Below, piece after piece: positions 49,773 through 58,703 of a DNA stretch of 64,000 nt (position 1 is its first letter; every line of letters starts with the position of its first letter). Made by a program: the position numbers and the translations under genes. This DNA comes from Clostridium sp. AF27-2AA (GTDB taxonomy: Bacteria; Bacillota; Clostridia; Lachnospirales; Lachnospiraceae). Location of the stretch: the NCBI RefSeq assembly GCF_003478505.1, contig NZ_QUFI01000008.1:1-64000 (forward strand), read 5' to 3'. The notes under the pieces are model-generated. The model had not been told where the DNA came from. It saw only the letters and a program-made list of their open reading frames with translations, and did no database searches.

Positions 49773-49827
49773 AATGACCGTGCCGCTGATACAGCAACAC
49801 ACAAGCGGGACAGAAAAAATTAAATAA

Positions 49828-49900
49828 GCGCCTTTAGCTCAGTTGGTAGAGCAGTAGACTCTTAATCTATTTGTCCAGGGTTCGAGTCCCTGAAGGCGCA
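49828..49900 (+). tRNA. tRNA-Lys (anticodon CTT)
   Basis: A 73-nt cloverleaf. Acceptor strands GCGCCTT and AAGGCGC, D-arm AGCTCAGTTGGTAGAGC, anticodon loop CTCTTAA with anticodon CTT, and T-loop TTCGAGT all pair properly. Discriminator base A; CCA is not encoded. Confidence 0.97.
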
Positions 49901-50003
49901 CTGTAAAGGCACTGATTTTGCAGACAGAGAGCTGCGGGGTCGGTGTTTTTTGTTATATAGATTTATTTTATACGAAACGAATTTCAGAAAGGACCCCATT
50001 ACG

Positions 50004-50765
50004 ATGAAAATCCTTCACAACCTGCTGGGAATCCTGTGCGGCTTTGCGCTGATGATCATTCTGCTTATCACTTCGATTGAAGCTGTCACCTACTGGACTC
50101 CGGGCTATTACGAAAAAGAATATGCGAAATACGGTGTTTTAAACGATGTTCACATGGAAATGAGTGATCTGCTTGATGTAACGGACGAGATGATGGCTTA
50201 TCTGCGTGGCAACCGGGAAGATCTTCATGTTCCGACCATTGTGAATGGGCAGCCAAGAGAGTTCTTCAATGACCGGGAAATTGCCCATATGGAGGATGTA
50301 AGGGGATTGTTTCTGGGAGGACTTGCCCTGCGACGCATCAGTATTGGGCTGATCGTGATTTGTGTGGCGTTGCTGCTGGTTCTGAAAGCAGATATCCGCC
50401 GGGTGCTGCCGAAGATGATCTGCGCGGGGGCGGCGCTGTTTTTTGCGGTGCTGGCAGTACTGGCGGGCATCATAGCCACAGACTTCAATAAATATTTTAT
50501 CATTTTCCATCATATCTTCTTCAACAATGACTTATGGATGTTGAATCCGGACACAGATCTTCTGATCAACATTGTTCCGGAACCATTCTTTATGGATACA
50601 GCCGCGCGCATTGCCGCAACTTACGGCGTATCGGTTCTCGCAGTATTTGCAATTTGTCTCATTATCCTGTATTATAAGACGAGCGCAAGAGAGCCAAAAA
50701 CGTGCTTGCACGGTTGTGGCGAACGGCGAGGAGATCGAGTGACGCAGTCACGAGAAAAAAAATAA
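50004..50765 (+). CDS. TIGR01906 family integral membrane protein
   Basis: Encodes 253 residues. Hydrophobic helices lie at about 5-27, 110-130, 135-160 and 205-230. A large extracellular segment contains GYYEKEYAKYGV and WMLNPDTDLLINIVPEPFF, the pattern of the TIGR01906 family. Its role is unknown. ATG at 50004 follows AAAGGACCCC. The last 20 codons are charged and match a short repeat-like sequence (CGAACGGCGAGG ... GACGCAGTCACGAG), so they may not be original. Confidence 0.75.
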   Translation: MKILHNLLGILCGFALMIILLITSIEAVTYWTPGYYEKEYAKYGVLNDVHMEMSDLLDVTDEMMAYLRGNREDLHVPTIVNGQPREFFNDREIAHMEDVRGLFLGGLALRRISIGLIVICVALLLVLKADIRRVLPKMICAGAALFFAVLAVLAGIIATDFNKYFIIFHHIFFNNDLWMLNPDTDLLINIVPEPFFMDTAARIAATYGVSVLAVFAICLIILYYKTSAREPKTCLHGCGERRGDRVTQSREKK

Positions 50766-50825
50766 ATTGATGCCGGATCCGGGAGCTCACAAAGCCCCGG
50801 CCCGGCTTTTTCAGGAGATATAGAA

Positions 50826-52526
50826 ATGAAACGAATTCTGACCCTGCTTTTGTGTATTGTACTGATCACAGGCACACAGGCCACCCTGGCATATGCGGCC
50901 CCGGAATGGCCGTCCAATGTCTCGGTGGAAGCAGAGGGGGCTGTCCTGATGGACGCCCGCTCCGGCGCTGTGATCTATGGAAAAAATCTGCATTCCGTTT
51001 ACTATCCGGCCAGCATTACCAAGATCCTGACGGCGCTCATTGTCATTGAGCACTGCAACCTGGATGATATTGTTACCTTTTCTCACGATGCCATCTACAA
51101 CGTGGAGCAGGGAAGCAGCAGCGCAGGGTTAGATGTGGGAGATAAGATGACCGTGCGGGACTGCCTGTATGCCATGTTGTTAAAGTCAGCCAATGAGGTG
51201 GCGAATGCCCTGGCGGAGCATACGGCTGGCTCTGTGCAGAACTTTGCGGTGCTGATGAATGCGAAGGCGAAGGAACTGGGCTGTCAGGAGAGCCATTTCA
51301 ACAATCCCAGCGGTTTAAATGACCCACAGCACTATACCTCGGCTTACGATATGGCCCTGATCGCGCAGGCAGCCTTTCAGAATGAGACCTTTGTAACCAT
51401 TGATTCCAGTTTGTACTATGATCTTCCACCGACCAGACATAATCCGGACGGTTTCCGGGTGTATCCAGGCCACCGGATGTTAAAAAAGAATGCGCCGCAG
51501 TATTATCCCGGAGTTATTGGCGGCAAGACCGGTTATACCATGCTGGCAGGCAACACGCTGGTGACCTGTGCGGAGAAAAACGGCATGAAGCTGATCACGG
51601 TCATCTTAAACGGACATCAGACTCACTACAGTGATACGAAGGCGCTTCTGGATTTTGGATTTTCCAATTTCCAGTCGGTGAATATTGCGGAGGCGGATGG
51701 CACATATTCCTCGGTTTCCAACGACATGACCATTGCCGGACTCCCGGCTGCGGATCTTTCGGTACTGCATATGCAAAAGGACTGTTATGTGACACTGCCG
51801 AAGACAGCGGACATTTCCGATGCCCAGTCTGCCATCAGTTATGAACTGCCGGAATCCGCGCCGCCGGCGGCGGTGGCACGCATCACCTACCAGTATAATG
51901 ACCGGCAGATTGGTGCCAGCTATCTATTGCACAAGGTGGCAGGTGAGGATTCGGATGCTGCGGTGAGTGCACAGGCAGAAAATGTGGAAGTGGCAGCTGC
52001 TTCTGATGAAATGTCAGGCGCGAAAGTCCAGACTGCTTCCATAGAATCTGGCGGTTCTGCACAGGATTCCGGTGCGGAGTATGGCTCAGATGCAGCTCAG
52101 TCCGGCGCGTTGGATGGAGAATCTTCTTTCAATCAGGATCCTTTGGCCCTGGCTCAGACGGATCCGCTGACATCTTCGGAAAGCGCGGAAAAGAAAACAC
52201 TTTCCAGTGCCCGCAGGCCCGGGATTCATTTAAACATCCCGCCGGCGTTCTGGATCATTATAGGTGTCGCGGCGGTAGCGGCTATCATCGGTTCTGGGCT
52301 TCTTACGGCGAAATACCGCATTGAAAAGCGGGAAGAGGAAGAACGTTCCGAGCGATATGAGCGGCGCAGACAGCGCCTGCAGGATATTGGCATGACTACA
52401 TCCGAGTTTGATATGATGCTTCAGCAGAAGCGTTCTGATTCCGCCCTGAAACAGACCAAACCGCATAAGCGGCCCAAAAAACACAAATCATTTTTAGACA
52501 ATAAGAACTTCCGTGACCACGAGTGA
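50826..52526 (+). CDS. D-alanyl-D-alanine carboxypeptidase (PBP5/DacF type)
   Basis: Encodes 566 residues with a signal peptide (cut after AYA near 24). The penicillin-binding motifs are SITK (63-66), SAN (about 121) and KTG (about 234). It trims the terminal D-Ala of peptidoglycan stem peptides. After the catalytic and PBP5_C-like domains come a Ser/Ala-rich linker, a membrane helix at about 475-497 and a charged cytoplasmic tail, longer than the usual amphipathic anchor. ATG at 50826 follows AGGAGATATAGAA. Confidence 0.9.
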   Translation: MKRILTLLLCIVLITGTQATLAYAAPEWPSNVSVEAEGAVLMDARSGAVIYGKNLHSVYYPASITKILTALIVIEHCNLDDIVTFSHDAIYNVEQGSSSAGLDVGDKMTVRDCLYAMLLKSANEVANALAEHTAGSVQNFAVLMNAKAKELGCQESHFNNPSGLNDPQHYTSAYDMALIAQAAFQNETFVTIDSSLYYDLPPTRHNPDGFRVYPGHRMLKKNAPQYYPGVIGGKTGYTMLAGNTLVTCAEKNGMKLITVILNGHQTHYSDTKALLDFGFSNFQSVNIAEADGTYSSVSNDMTIAGLPAADLSVLHMQKDCYVTLPKTADISDAQSAISYELPESAPPAAVARITYQYNDRQIGASYLLHKVAGEDSDAAVSAQAENVEVAAASDEMSGAKVQTASIESGGSAQDSGAEYGSDAAQSGALDGESSFNQDPLALAQTDPLTSSESAEKKTLSSARRPGIHLNIPPAFWIIIGVAAVAAIIGSGLLTAKYRIEKREEEERSERYERRRQRLQDIGMTTSEFDMMLQQKRSDSALKQTKPHKRPKKHKSFLDNKNFRDHE

Positions 52527-52545
52527 TGGGCACGGAAGTTTTTTG
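52506..52545 (+). terminator. Terminator overlapping the end of the carboxypeptidase gene
   Basis: AACTTCCGTG and CACGGAAGTT form a perfect 10-bp stem followed by TTTTTG. The left arm lies within the last codons. Confidence 0.9.
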
Positions 52546-52562
52546 TGTTTTTCGAAAACAAC

Positions 52563-52591
52563 TTTCCACTTTCAGGATAAATTGCTATAAT
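52563..52591 (+). promoter_or_regulatory. Promoter of the nucleotidase gene
   Basis: TTTCCA (52563-52568) and TATAAT (52586-52591) are 17 bases apart, 56 bases before the start codon. Confidence 0.65.
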
Positions 52592-52646
52592 AAATGCAGT
52601 AGCATGACAATTTAAAACATGTGTGAAAAAGGAGGAAGAAAAGAGC

Positions 52647-54479
52647 ATGACAAAGAAAAGAAGCTCAAAACTGCTTAGCTGGCTGCTCACTCTGGCCATG
52701 GTGCTGAGTCTGGCTGCCGGAATGTCGATCACGGCGTTCGCGCAGGACAACGACATTATTGTGCTTTACACAAATGATGTTCACTGTGGCGTAGACGACA
52801 ACATTGGCTATGCAGGTCTTGCGCTCTACAAGAAGCAGATGCAGCAGCAGACCCCGTATGTGATTCTGGCAGATGCCGGCGACGCAATTCAGGGAGCGCC
52901 GATCGGCACGTTGTCAGAGGGCGGCTATCTGGTCGATATCATGAACCAGGTCGGCTATGATTTCGCGATTCCGGGCAACCACGAGTTTGATTACGGAATG
53001 AACCGTTTTCTGGAGCTTGCGGGCAAGCTGGACTGCGGATATTATTCCAGTAACTTTGTGGATCTGAGAACAGGAAATACCGTATTTGCTCCTTATAAAA
53101 TGTTCACATTCGGTGATGTGAAGGTTGCGCTTGTGGGAGCAAGCACGCCGGAGAGCTTCACGAAATCGACACCATCCTATTTCCAGAATGAAAATGGAAC
53201 CTATGTGTATGGATTCTGCGAGGATGAGAGCGGCGAGAGCCTGTACGCAAAGATTCAGTCTTCCGTTGACGCAGCGAGAAATGACGGGGCAGCTTACGTG
53301 ATTCTTGTGGGCCATCTTGGTGAAAATGGAACAACAGAGCGCTGGTCATCCGATGCGGTGATCGCGCACACAAACGGAATTGACGCAGTCATTGATGGTC
53401 ATTCTCATGAGACGGTTCCGAACAAGACCATTGCGAATAAGGATGGAAAGCAGATTCCCCTGACCCAGACCGGAACAAAGCTCAAAAATATCGGAAAGCT
53501 GACAATTAAGGCGGACGGCACGATCACAACAGAGCTTGTGGACAAGGTTCCCGCAAAGGACACCACATCTTCGTATTCTGTAAAAACAGGTGACAGCCTG
53601 AGCAGGATTGCGAAAAGCCAGCTTGGCTCAGCATCCCGCTGGAAAGAAATCTACGATGCAAACCGCGATAAGATCCGCAACAAGAATCTGCTTTATGCAG
53701 GCATGAAGCTGACGATTCCGGGAAGCGTGCGTGTAACGGAAGATGGAAAAGCAGTAGATGCACAGACGGATTCCTATATTAAGTCCATTCAGGCTATTTA
53801 CCAGGAAAGCCTGAAGACTGTGCTTGGCCATACCGATGTGGATCTGACGGATAAGAATCTGGAGACCGGAGAGCGTGCAGTCCGTAATGCAGAGACAAAC
53901 CTTGGAGATCTGACTGCGGATGCTTATCGTTATGAGCTTGGAGCAGAGATTGGCCTGAGTAACGGCGGCGGAATCCGCAGCTTTATAGCAGCCGGAAATA
54001 TCACGTATGAAAATACACTTGCAGTGTTCCCGTACGGAAATATGGCCTGTCTGATTGAAGTTACCGGGCAGCAGCTGAAAGATGCCTTAGAGATGGCATC
54101 AAAGAATTATCCGCAGGAGAGCGGCGGCTTTTTACAGGTATCTGGCGTGACATACACGATTGACAGCACCGTTTTGTCCAGTGTAAAACTGGATGACAAG
54201 GGGAATTTCCTTGGGGTATCCGGTGCGTATCGTGTAACAGACATCCAGGTAAATGGACAACCACTTGATCTGAACCGGACCTATACGCTAGCTTCCCACA
54301 ACTATATGCTCAAGTCTGCGGGCGACGGCATGACCATGTTTAAAGATGCAAAGATTCTGAAGGATGAGGTAATGACCGATGTGGATGTGTTGTCTGACTA
54401 CATCAATACGCATCTGGGCGGAAATGTAGGCGCAGAGTATGCGAACCCGGCAGGCCAGGGGCGTATTGTCATCAAGTAG
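52647..54479 (+). CDS. Secreted 5'-nucleotidase/metallophosphatase with internal LysM domain
   Basis: Encodes 610 residues. A signal peptide (LLTLAMVLSLAAGMS) is cut near 31. The metallophosphatase domain has YTNDVHCG near 40, GNHEFDYG near 110 and DGHSHE near 250. A LysM wall-binding module (YSVKTGDSLSRIAKSQLG ...) lies at about 310-360. The 5'-nucleotidase C-terminal domain follows, with GLSNGGGIR near 435. It probably frees nucleosides from extracellular nucleotides while attached to peptidoglycan. ATG at 52647 follows GGAGGAAGAAAAG. LysM in the middle is unusual. Confidence 0.88.
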   Translation: MTKKRSSKLLSWLLTLAMVLSLAAGMSITAFAQDNDIIVLYTNDVHCGVDDNIGYAGLALYKKQMQQQTPYVILADAGDAIQGAPIGTLSEGGYLVDIMNQVGYDFAIPGNHEFDYGMNRFLELAGKLDCGYYSSNFVDLRTGNTVFAPYKMFTFGDVKVALVGASTPESFTKSTPSYFQNENGTYVYGFCEDESGESLYAKIQSSVDAARNDGAAYVILVGHLGENGTTERWSSDAVIAHTNGIDAVIDGHSHETVPNKTIANKDGKQIPLTQTGTKLKNIGKLTIKADGTITTELVDKVPAKDTTSSYSVKTGDSLSRIAKSQLGSASRWKEIYDANRDKIRNKNLLYAGMKLTIPGSVRVTEDGKAVDAQTDSYIKSIQAIYQESLKTVLGHTDVDLTDKNLETGERAVRNAETNLGDLTADAYRYELGAEIGLSNGGGIRSFIAAGNITYENTLAVFPYGNMACLIEVTGQQLKDALEMASKNYPQESGGFLQVSGVTYTIDSTVLSSVKLDDKGNFLGVSGAYRVTDIQVNGQPLDLNRTYTLASHNYMLKSAGDGMTMFKDAKILKDEVMTDVDVLSDYINTHLGGNVGAEYANPAGQGRIVIK

Positions 54480-54517
54480 AAGTTAGAAAATCAGGCTGCA
54501 TGATTTAGAATAAAAAA

Positions 54518-54558
54518 GACGTGTGAAACATGATGGTTCATCTTTCACACGTCTTTTT
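54518..54558. terminator. Bidirectional terminator between nucleotidase and exonuclease genes
   Basis: GACGTGTGAAA and TTTCACACGTC form an 11-bp stem flanked by an A-run and a T-run. The genes converge here. Confidence 0.9.
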
Positions 54559-55639
54559 ATATTCCGGAAGAATTTGATTTTCGTCTGCGGCGGCCGGAAG
54601 CGGAATACCCCGTGCCTGAAGGTGCTGCGCTGGAAGAAGCACTGGCGGCTTTTTTGCCAGCCTGTTTTTGTTTACGTTTCATGCGGTTGCGTTCCGCACG
54701 TTTTTTGCGGACATCCTCTTTTCGCTGGATGATGGACTGGGCACCTTCTTCATCGGTCAGCTTCAGGGTCTTGACTACAAATACAGATTCATCCTCTACT
54801 TTTTTCATGCGGATCTTTCCCTTTAAGTAGCCGTGATCCGGGCAGCAGGCCAGGGCGAAGTAGGTTTTCTGGTTCGGTGTGAACCAGCGGATCTTTTTGC
54901 GGAGCATACGGCCGCAGCGGTAGCACATCATCTCAGTAACGCCCTTATCTGCCATGGCATCTTCCTTGGAGTCAAAGATGCGGGAGACATACTTGGAATA
55001 TCCGGGGAAGGTCATGCGGATTTCTTCTTTTTTGTCGGATGGAAGCCGGTAATAGTCCACCGACCAGAACGGCAGGATAGCATCCGGTCCAGGGGTTTGT
55101 CCCAGCATAGTGAGGAGTTTTCCGGTGTAGTAAGCGTCATCTAAGGCGCGGTGGAAAGGACGTTCTTCCATGAGATTTTGTTCTTCTACGGCAGAGTCAA
55201 GGGAGATTCTTGCGTTCTCACGGCAGAAAAGGCCGTAGAGCTTCTGCACATCGTAGTAGAGAAGCGGTTTGGAAAAAGGATTCTCCATGTGGTAGTAATC
55301 CATGTTCCGCTGCAGTTCTAAGAGATCCATGTTGCCCCAGGTGCAAAACACGGCATCCTCGCCGCACCAGGCAAGAAATTCGGTTGCGGCATTCGGGAAA
55401 AGTTCCCCGCTGTTTCGCAGTTCCTTCATATTCATATGGGTCACCTCGGAGATGGCATGGTGCATCTGGGTGTACACCTGCGGACGGACGAGGCGGTGAA
55501 ACTCACCGGTCATCTGAAAGTTTTCATTCAGCTTTACCGCGCCGATCTCAATAATTTCAAAGGGAAAATGCGGAACGGAGCGCTCTTTTCCATTGGCACT
55601 CTGATTCCATTCTAGATCAAATACAATGTAGTTCTTCAT
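54557..55639 (-). CDS. DnaQ-like 3'-5' exonuclease with zinc-ribbon-like tail
   Basis: Encodes 360 residues. The exonuclease domain begins with Asp8 and Glu10 in FDLEWNQ, has the second acidic site near 100 (WGNMDLLEL) and HRALDDAYYTG near 165. These are the DEDD residues of KapD-like exoribonucleases. The middle contains a CYRCG ... CCPDHG metal-binding segment, and the C-terminal 50 residues are very basic and Ser/Ala-rich. Its substrate is unknown, probably RNA. ATG at 55639 is typical for the family. Confidence 0.85.
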   Translation of the reverse strand: MKNYIVFDLEWNQSANGKERSVPHFPFEIIEIGAVKLNENFQMTGEFHRLVRPQVYTQMHHAISEVTHMNMKELRNSGELFPNAATEFLAWCGEDAVFCTWGNMDLLELQRNMDYYHMENPFSKPLLYYDVQKLYGLFCRENARISLDSAVEEQNLMEERPFHRALDDAYYTGKLLTMLGQTPGPDAILPFWSVDYYRLPSDKKEEIRMTFPGYSKYVSRIFDSKEDAMADKGVTEMMCYRCGRMLRKKIRWFTPNQKTYFALACCPDHGYLKGKIRMKKVEDESVFVVKTLKLTDEEGAQSIIQRKEDVRKKRAERNRMKRKQKQAGKKAASASSSAAPSGTGYSASGRRRRKSNSSGI

Positions 55640-55837
55640 AATGGAAATATTATAGCATATGGAGCGCAGTTTGCCTAGGGTCGAGAAAAGTCACCTTACA
55701 GTTCCCTTACAATACGAAAAAACATGCTTTTTTGCGTGCGCAATTTGGAAGATTATAGTATAATTGTAGAAGAAAAATGGTTGCTGTCTGCACGGCACAG
55801 GAACGATAACAAAAAAGTGATACAAAGGAGGATCTTT

Positions 55838-56776
55838 ATGGCATTGGGTGGAAACAGCAGCTGGGATAAGATCCAGCAGGGAGTAAAGGATACCGAGCGG
55901 CTGATCGTTCAGAGAGAATACAATGCGTCTATGATCAAGGCGCGGCAGACTCTGGAATTTATGGTGAAGAACCTGGCAGATCAGGCCGGTATCATGGATG
56001 AAAGCGATTTAAAGGGTATGATTGATATGCTCTATGAAAACCGGTGGATATCCAAAGCCACCTGTGAGCACTACCATAAGATCCGCATGATTGGCAACAA
56101 AGCGGCTCATGAGGGAGATGCGAACGCATACAGCGCAAATCAGGCATATCATATGCTCTCTCAGGAGGTTTATACCTTTGCGGATGATTACCGCAATGTC
56201 AAAAAGGGAAGGAAGCCGCTGACGAGACCGGCGGTACAGGGCAGCAGCCAGAACCGCGCCGGTGGAAACCGGGAGAATGGCGCAGGAGCATCCCAGGGGA
56301 ACCGCACAGGCAGTAATTACAGTGGAAACCGCGCGGGCGGCAGCTACGGTGGAAATCGTGGCAGCAGTTCTGCGGCAGCCAGGAGCCGGAAACGCGCCGG
56401 CAGCCAGAGTTCCTCCTTTTCGTTATATACTCTGTTAAAACTTCTGGTCCCGGTGCTCTGTATTGTACTGCTGATCCTGGTGGTCAAGCTTGCGAAACCG
56501 GAAAGCGGGACAAAAGAGACTGAAGGTCCGACTGCGGTGGAGACCATGGAGTCTACAGAAGCGGCACAGGAAGAAACAGAAAGCAGTGGTCCGGTATACC
56601 GCACCACAGATGTACTGAATGTGCGGCCAGAGCCGAGTACCTCTTCTGAGCGCATTGGCCAGCTGAACGCGGGCGTAACCGTCGAATATGTACGTGCCCA
56701 CGATGATGACTGGGCCGTGATTCTCTACAATGGCCAGGAGGCCTATGTGGCCAGTCAGTATCTGACAACCGAATAA
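55838..56776 (+). CDS. DUF4145-like protein with membrane helix and SH3 domain
   Basis: Encodes 312 residues. Residues 1-125 resemble DUF4145-type helical domains (MIKARQTLEFMVKNLADQAG). A Gly/Asn/Arg-rich linker with NRAGG-type repeats follows. One membrane helix lies at about 200-220. An extracellular bacterial SH3 domain (DVLNVRPEPSTSSERIGQLN) completes it. It probably links a cytoplasmic module to the cell wall. ATG at 55838 follows AAGGAGGATCTTT; the longer upstream frame is noncoding. Confidence 0.75.
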   Translation: MALGGNSSWDKIQQGVKDTERLIVQREYNASMIKARQTLEFMVKNLADQAGIMDESDLKGMIDMLYENRWISKATCEHYHKIRMIGNKAAHEGDANAYSANQAYHMLSQEVYTFADDYRNVKKGRKPLTRPAVQGSSQNRAGGNRENGAGASQGNRTGSNYSGNRAGGSYGGNRGSSSAAARSRKRAGSQSSSFSLYTLLKLLVPVLCIVLLILVVKLAKPESGTKETEGPTAVETMESTEAAQEETESSGPVYRTTDVLNVRPEPSTSSERIGQLNAGVTVEYVRAHDDDWAVILYNGQEAYVASQYLTTE

Positions 56777-56792
56777 TAATTAAAAAACAATA

Positions 56793-56996
56793 CCAATATA
56801 AGTCCGAAGCCGGTAATTCCGGCATACCGCTGCGCAAAATATGGGTATTGTGTTCGGACGATGCAGCTGACAGATGTTTGCGGATAGTCGGACAAGATGT
56901 CCGACTACCTCAAACACCAGTCGCTGCATAGCCGGACACGTATACCCATATTTATGCTCCGCGGAATGCCGGGATAACCGGCTTCTGCTGTATTGG
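56793..56996. repeat. Long imperfect hairpin of about 200 nt (MITE-like or structured RNA)
   Basis: Left-arm blocks pair with right-arm blocks in reverse order: CCAATA/TATTGG, GAAGCCGG/CCGGCTTC, CCGGCAT/ATGCCGG, AAATATGGGTAT/ATACCCATATTT, CGATGCAGC/GCTGCAT, GTTTG/CAAAC, and TAGTCGGACA/TGTCCGACTA at the tip (56885-56907). It lies between the SH3 gene and the V-ATPase operon. No gene is credible within it. Confidence 0.85.
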
Positions 56997-57283
56997 CTCC
57001 GCTACGAGAGAAATAAAATCAGCCAGAACGGTACTGATAAAAGCCATGATTTCCTGCTTCGGACCTTTCGTGAATATTCTTAAATTTTCTATATGTGTGT
57101 AAGTGCATTTCGTCATTGTGACAAAAAAAGATCGTTAAAAAATTATTATTCTTTCATTTTTGACCATGACTTTTAGTGGTCAACGGGAGTATGATGTTAG
57201 CTGAAAGCTATATGCTGTATAATTTCATGCTTATGGTGGAATGGTTAAGGCATACGCTTACCAGATGGACAAGGAGGACAACA
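56997..57283. promoter_or_regulatory. Leader region of the V-type ATPase operon
   Basis: No gene is seen. TTGACCA and TGGTCAA form a 7-bp inverted repeat at 57160-57183. A TATAAT lies near 57,216. The operon promoter is probably here, but no -35 box is well placed. Confidence 0.4.
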
Positions 57284-57595
57284 ATGGATACCGTAATCAA
57301 ACGGATATCGGAGATTGAGAAAGCGGCGGTGACGGTCATGGATGATGCTGCCGCGCGCAAGAAAGCCTTTGCTGCCGAAATGGAAGAAAAAACGAGGCAG
57401 TTTGATCAGACCGCAGATGAAGAGACTGAAAAAAAGGTGCAGAGTCTTCGCCAGGAGATGGAAAAACGGATGAACGCTGAATTGTCTGAACAGAAGGCGG
57501 AAGCGGAACGACAGCTTGCGCAGATGGAAAAGAATTATGAGCTTCATCACGAATCTTATGTGAAGAAGCTGTTTCAGGAACTGGTAAAGGAGTGA
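57284..57595 (+). CDS. V-type ATPase subunit G/H-like stalk protein
   Basis: Encodes 103 residues that are almost entirely coiled coil (KKAFAAEMEEKTRQFDQTAD ... EAERQLAQMEKNY). ATG at 57284 follows AAGGAGGACAAC. It is the first gene of the ATPase operon, where the small peripheral stalk subunit is commonly encoded; it likely pairs with subunit E. Sequence motifs are weak, so the identification depends on its place. Confidence 0.7.
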   Translation: MDTVIKRISEIEKAAVTVMDDAAARKKAFAAEMEEKTRQFDQTADEETEKKVQSLRQEMEKRMNAELSEQKAEAERQLAQMEKNYELHHESYVKKLFQELVKE

Positions 57596-57599
57596 TCGT

Positions 57600-58643
57600 A
57601 TGGGGCTTTTGGCCTACAGCGGGATAACGACAAAAGTGCGGGCTATGGAGAGTCGCCTGCTGAAACCGGAGCAGTTTCGGGAACTGGCAGAGCAGGAAGA
57701 TGTGCGGAGCGCGGCAGATTACCTGAAAGAACAGCCGGCTTACGCGGAAGTTTTTGATGGCCTGGATGATACAAAGCTGCATCGCGGATATATTGAGCAG
57801 ATTCTTACCCAGTCGGAATACCAGGATTTTACCAGATTATACCGCTTCTCCAGTATGAAACAGCGAAAATTTCTGGACCTTTATTTTAAGCATTATGAAG
57901 TAGAAGTAATCAAAAAGCTTTTGCGGCACATGCTTGGAGGACGGGAGGGCCAGACGGATCTGTCCATGTTTCAGGGATTTTTTGAAAAGCATTCAGAGCT
58001 GGATCTGGAAACACTTTGCAGGGCAAAGAATTTTTCAGAGTTTACGGAGGCACTGGAAGGAACAGTTTATGGAAAACTGTTAAGTCAGATGCAGGAAAAG
58101 GGGCAGACGGGATTGTTTGACTGCGAACTGAAACTGGATCTCTTCTACTTCCAGTTGCTGTGGAAGCTGCGGAATAAACTCTTAAGCAAGACGGAGCGGA
58201 AAATCCTGGATGATTGTTTTGGAAGCCGTCTGGATCTGTTAAATATCCAGTGGATCTGCCGGGCGCGAAGTTTTTACCGTTTGTCCCAGGCTGAAATTTA
58301 TGCGCTGCTAATCCCGGTTCATTACCGGCTGCGGGCAGATAAGGTAAAGCTGCTGGTGGAGGCGGAGGATGACGCGAAATTTTTTGCGGTGTTAAGGGAG
58401 ACGCCCTATGGAAAGCAGGAAGAGCTTCAGACCGGACAAATGCCGGATATTCAGCTTTTGTCGAATCAAATGTTAAACCGGATTTATGGCAGAACCGGGC
58501 ACCGCTATCCGCATTCTCCGGCGGTACTGGATTCCTATCTGTACCGGAAAGAACTGGAGATGCGAAAGATCGTTACGGCGCTTGAGGGAATCCGGTATGG
58601 ACTTCCGGCATCGGAAATCATGGGGCTGCTGGCAAAACAGTAG
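57600..58643 (+). CDS. V-type ATPase subunit C (d-type, AC39)
   Basis: Encodes 347 residues. YSGITTKVRAMESRLL near the start and FLDLYFKHYEVEVIKKLLR, then the C-terminal LYRKELEMRKIVTALEGIRYG, are typical of the AC39/subunit C family that connects the central rotor stalk with the membrane ring. It starts four bases after the stalk gene. Length is usual for bacterial members. Confidence 0.9.
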   Translation: MGLLAYSGITTKVRAMESRLLKPEQFRELAEQEDVRSAADYLKEQPAYAEVFDGLDDTKLHRGYIEQILTQSEYQDFTRLYRFSSMKQRKFLDLYFKHYEVEVIKKLLRHMLGGREGQTDLSMFQGFFEKHSELDLETLCRAKNFSEFTEALEGTVYGKLLSQMQEKGQTGLFDCELKLDLFYFQLLWKLRNKLLSKTERKILDDCFGSRLDLLNIQWICRARSFYRLSQAEIYALLIPVHYRLRADKVKLLVEAEDDAKFFAVLRETPYGKQEELQTGQMPDIQLLSNQMLNRIYGRTGHRYPHSPAVLDSYLYRKELEMRKIVTALEGIRYGLPASEIMGLLAKQ

Positions 58644-58703
58644 AAATGAAGCAGTGGTTTGACACAGTGAGCGTTAAGCCATTGCAGACAGGAGGAGTTA
58701 CTT

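Noticed and set aside
56874..57083. Small open frame within and after the long hairpin
   Set aside because: Its sequence follows the hairpin arms, lacks a ribosome site and gives a composition unlike a real protein.
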